Assembly (NCBI GenBank): GCA_944384195.1 | Contig: CALWSK010000001.1 | Location: forward strand, 62,001 to 126,000 | DNA: 64,000 nucleotides | Source of the DNA: an uncultured Clostridia bacterium | GTDB lineage: Bacteria; Bacillota; Clostridia; Lachnospirales; CAG-274 | Reading direction: 5' to 3' | In this document: positions 62,758 through 64,000 of the stretch, piece after piece | Position numbering within the stretch: position 1 is the first letter of the stretch | Layout: every line of letters starts with the position of its first letter | Notes under the pieces: model-generated | The model's database searches: none | Seen by the model: the letters and a program-made list of their open reading frames with translations, nothing else | What the model was told of the DNA's origin: nothing | Position numbers and translations under genes: made by a program

Positions 62758-63522
62758 TTATAATTTAATAATATCTAAAATATTTATAATTATTAATATT
62801 ATTAATACATATTTAAAAAATGTTTGTAATTTTTTATCATCTAGTTGCTTAGATATCTTACTCCCAAGCAAAGCTCCTAAAATTCCTCCAAAACACATAA
62901 GAAAAAGCTGATTAACTTCAAAACTTGGCACTCCCTTTAATAGTGTGTATATAAGACTAGTAGCTTGAGAAAAAAATACTATTATAAGAGAACATAAGGT
63001 AGCTTCTTTTGTGGACATAGAATAAAAATAATATATAAATATAAGATTTAAAGGTCCTCCGCCTATTCCTAAAAAAGCTGATATAGCCCCTAATACTAAA
63101 CCTAAAATACATGTTATAAAACAAGATTTTATATTTTTTGTTTTAATTCTATCTATCATCATCATATAAATATATATACATATATTCATAATAAGTAAAA
63201 ACAATGTTTGAATAAAAGCAACTAAATTTTTATCAAAACTTAAAACTATAAGGTTAAATCCAAGCTTACCAAGCAATCCTCCAAAACTAGCTCCTAAGGC
63301 TAAAATAATAGCAAATTTTAAATTTATATTTGTTTTTCTATTTTTATAAATAGATACAATAGCCATACTAAAAACAGTTGCGCCTGATAAAAAATTAAGC
63401 TTTGTTATAGGCATAATAGATAAAAACTCTACTACTGGCTTTATAATTATGCCTCCACCTATTCCGCTAATAGCACCTATACTGCAAGCTAAAAAACATA
63501 TAAAAAATAAAATTATGCTCAT
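62758..63522 (-). CDS. TauE/SafE-family (sulfite/organosulfonate exporter-like) permease
   Basis: A 254-residue protein with about eight transmembrane helices in two halves. The first half has GAISGIGGGIIIKPVVEFL (about 17-35) and the second GAISAFLGIGGGPLNLIFI (about 141-159), the duplicated TauE/SafE motifs. Members move sulfite, sulfoacetate and related anions, or have unknown substrates. It lies between the PucR-type regulator and rsgA, 10 bp from each on the same strand, but no sulfur gene is near, so the substrate is not inferable. Confidence 0.9.
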   Translation of the reverse strand: MSIILFFICFLACSIGAISGIGGGIIIKPVVEFLSIMPITKLNFLSGATVFSMAIVSIYKNRKTNINLKFAIILALGASFGGLLGKLGFNLIVLSFDKNLVAFIQTLFLLIMNICIYIYMMMIDRIKTKNIKSCFITCILGLVLGAISAFLGIGGGPLNLIFIYYFYSMSTKEATLCSLIIVFFSQATSLIYTLLKGVPSFEVNQLFLMCFGGILGALLGSKISKQLDDKKLQTFFKYVLIILIIINILDIIKL

Positions 63523-63532
63523 TTTATATCTC

Positions 63533-64000
63533 CTATCTTTTATTTTTCAAATGTTTCATATAGTTTACTATCATAAGCCCAAGTTTAAAAGTAAGAGCAT
63601 CATCAAATGTTTTTATATCAAGCCCGGTTATTTTTTGTATTTTTTCAAGCCTATATACTAAAGTATTTCTATGTAAATATAGTTTTCTTGCCGTTTCTGA
63701 AATATTTAAGTTGTTCTCAAAAAACTTATGAATAGTTGTTATAACTTCATCATCAAAATCACTAGGAACAGTATCTTTAAATACTTCATCTATAAACATT
63801 CTGCAAAGATTTTCCGGCAAATGATAAATAAGTCTTCCTATTCCTAAAGTATTATATCCTATTATACTTTTTTCTGTATAAAATAAGTCTCCAATATCCA
63901 TAGACATTTTTGCTTCTCTATAAGATTTTGATAAATCTTTTATATCTTCAAAAATAGTACCATAAGATATTTTTACATTTATCATAAGTTCTGTATTAAA
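63533..64000 (-). CDS. PucR/CdaR-family regulator, C-terminal part (runs off right edge)
   Basis: The frame stays open from the stop at 63533 through the window end (the internal ATG 63985 is not a real start), so at least 155 codons are missing their N terminus. The C-terminal helix-turn-helix, LNISETARKLYLHRNTLVYR then LEKIQKITGLDI, is the PucR/CdaR signature. Upstream, SYREAKMSMDIGDLF matches the GGDEF-like or connector part of the family. Such regulators respond to sugar diacids or purines; the effector here is unknown. It may regulate the adjacent TauE/SafE gene. Confidence 0.85.
   Translation of the reverse strand, partial: FNTELMINVKISYGTIFEDIKDLSKSYREAKMSMDIGDLFYTEKSIIGYNTLGIGRLIYHLPENLCRMFIDEVFKDTVPSDFDDEVITTIHKFFENNLNISETARKLYLHRNTLVYRLEKIQKITGLDIKTFDDALTFKLGLMIVNYMKHLKNKR

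Overview
This window is chromosomal DNA from a very AT-rich, anaerobic, endospore-forming member of the Clostridia. Spore formation is indicated by SigH and SpoIIE. Anaerobic life is indicated by NrdD/NrdG, Rex and the absence of respiratory genes. A Gram-positive envelope is indicated by two S-layer-homology (SLH) proteins. RNase P RNA is of the type A architecture seen in most Clostridia. Gene content resembles the Lachnospiraceae and relatives, but I cannot name a species. Most of the window is ordinary housekeeping DNA with strong Shine-Dalgarno sites and short intergenic gaps. No phage, insertion sequence, CRISPR array, tRNA or rRNA was seen.

Layout. 1-7.4 kb (minus strand): start of dprA, a ComM-type ATPase, a cyclophilin, sigH, rnpB, a FUSC-like membrane protein and purM-purN-purD. 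7.5-10.3 kb: an M16C metalloprotease. 10.4-15.8 kb (plus): rdgB, a phosphodiesterase, tex, a small membrane protein, and purH behind a ZTP-type riboswitch whose terminator can be drawn base by base. 15.8-23.7 kb (minus): a tandem PTS EIIB protein, a PhoPR-like two-component system, frr, pyrH, tsf, rpsB with a structured leader, and an RlmD-type methyltransferase. 23.8-25.2 kb: a secreted leukocidin/hemolysin-family pore-forming toxin with a C-terminal tail of six 18-residue repeats. 25.5-37.4 kb: the ftsH-hpt-tilS-spoIIE block and rqcP-hup. The usual yabP/yabQ/divIC genes are absent between them, and a large GGDEF-EAL protein and a pseudouridine synthase lie in their place. 37.6-40.8 kb: dut and nrdG-nrdD, with two NrdR-like boxes in phase at the nrdD promoter. 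41-48.7 kb: an accessory segment with lrgAB, a copper-amine-oxidase-domain protein, two TraX paralogues (one frameshifted), a lipoprotein cyclophilin, a toxin-antitoxin-like gene pair and an arsR-permease-redoxin-arsC operon with matching palindromic operators. 48.8-64 kb: glyS, pyrG, two SLH proteins, a Nudix hydrolase, ppa, rex, an ABC-F ATPase, rsgA-rpe-thiN, a TauE/SafE exporter and a truncated PucR/CdaR-type regulator at the edge.

How the genes connect. Nucleotide metabolism is heavily represented (purMND, purH, hpt, pyrH, pyrG, dut, nrdDG, rdgB, Nudix). At least two control points are readable from the DNA: ZTP sensing for purH and NrdR for nrdD. Redox and metal stress responses (rex, ars operon) and development/signalling genes (sigH, spoIIE, PhoPR, c-di-GMP enzyme) are interspersed. 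The most unusual items are the repeat-tailed leukocidin-like toxin with two palindromes near its start site, the 92/109-residue gene pair with twin palindromes at its promoter, the tandem EIIB protein with no EIIC partner, and the rebuilt rqcP-spoIIE interval. Several convergent gene pairs also share bidirectional terminators that contain stop codons.
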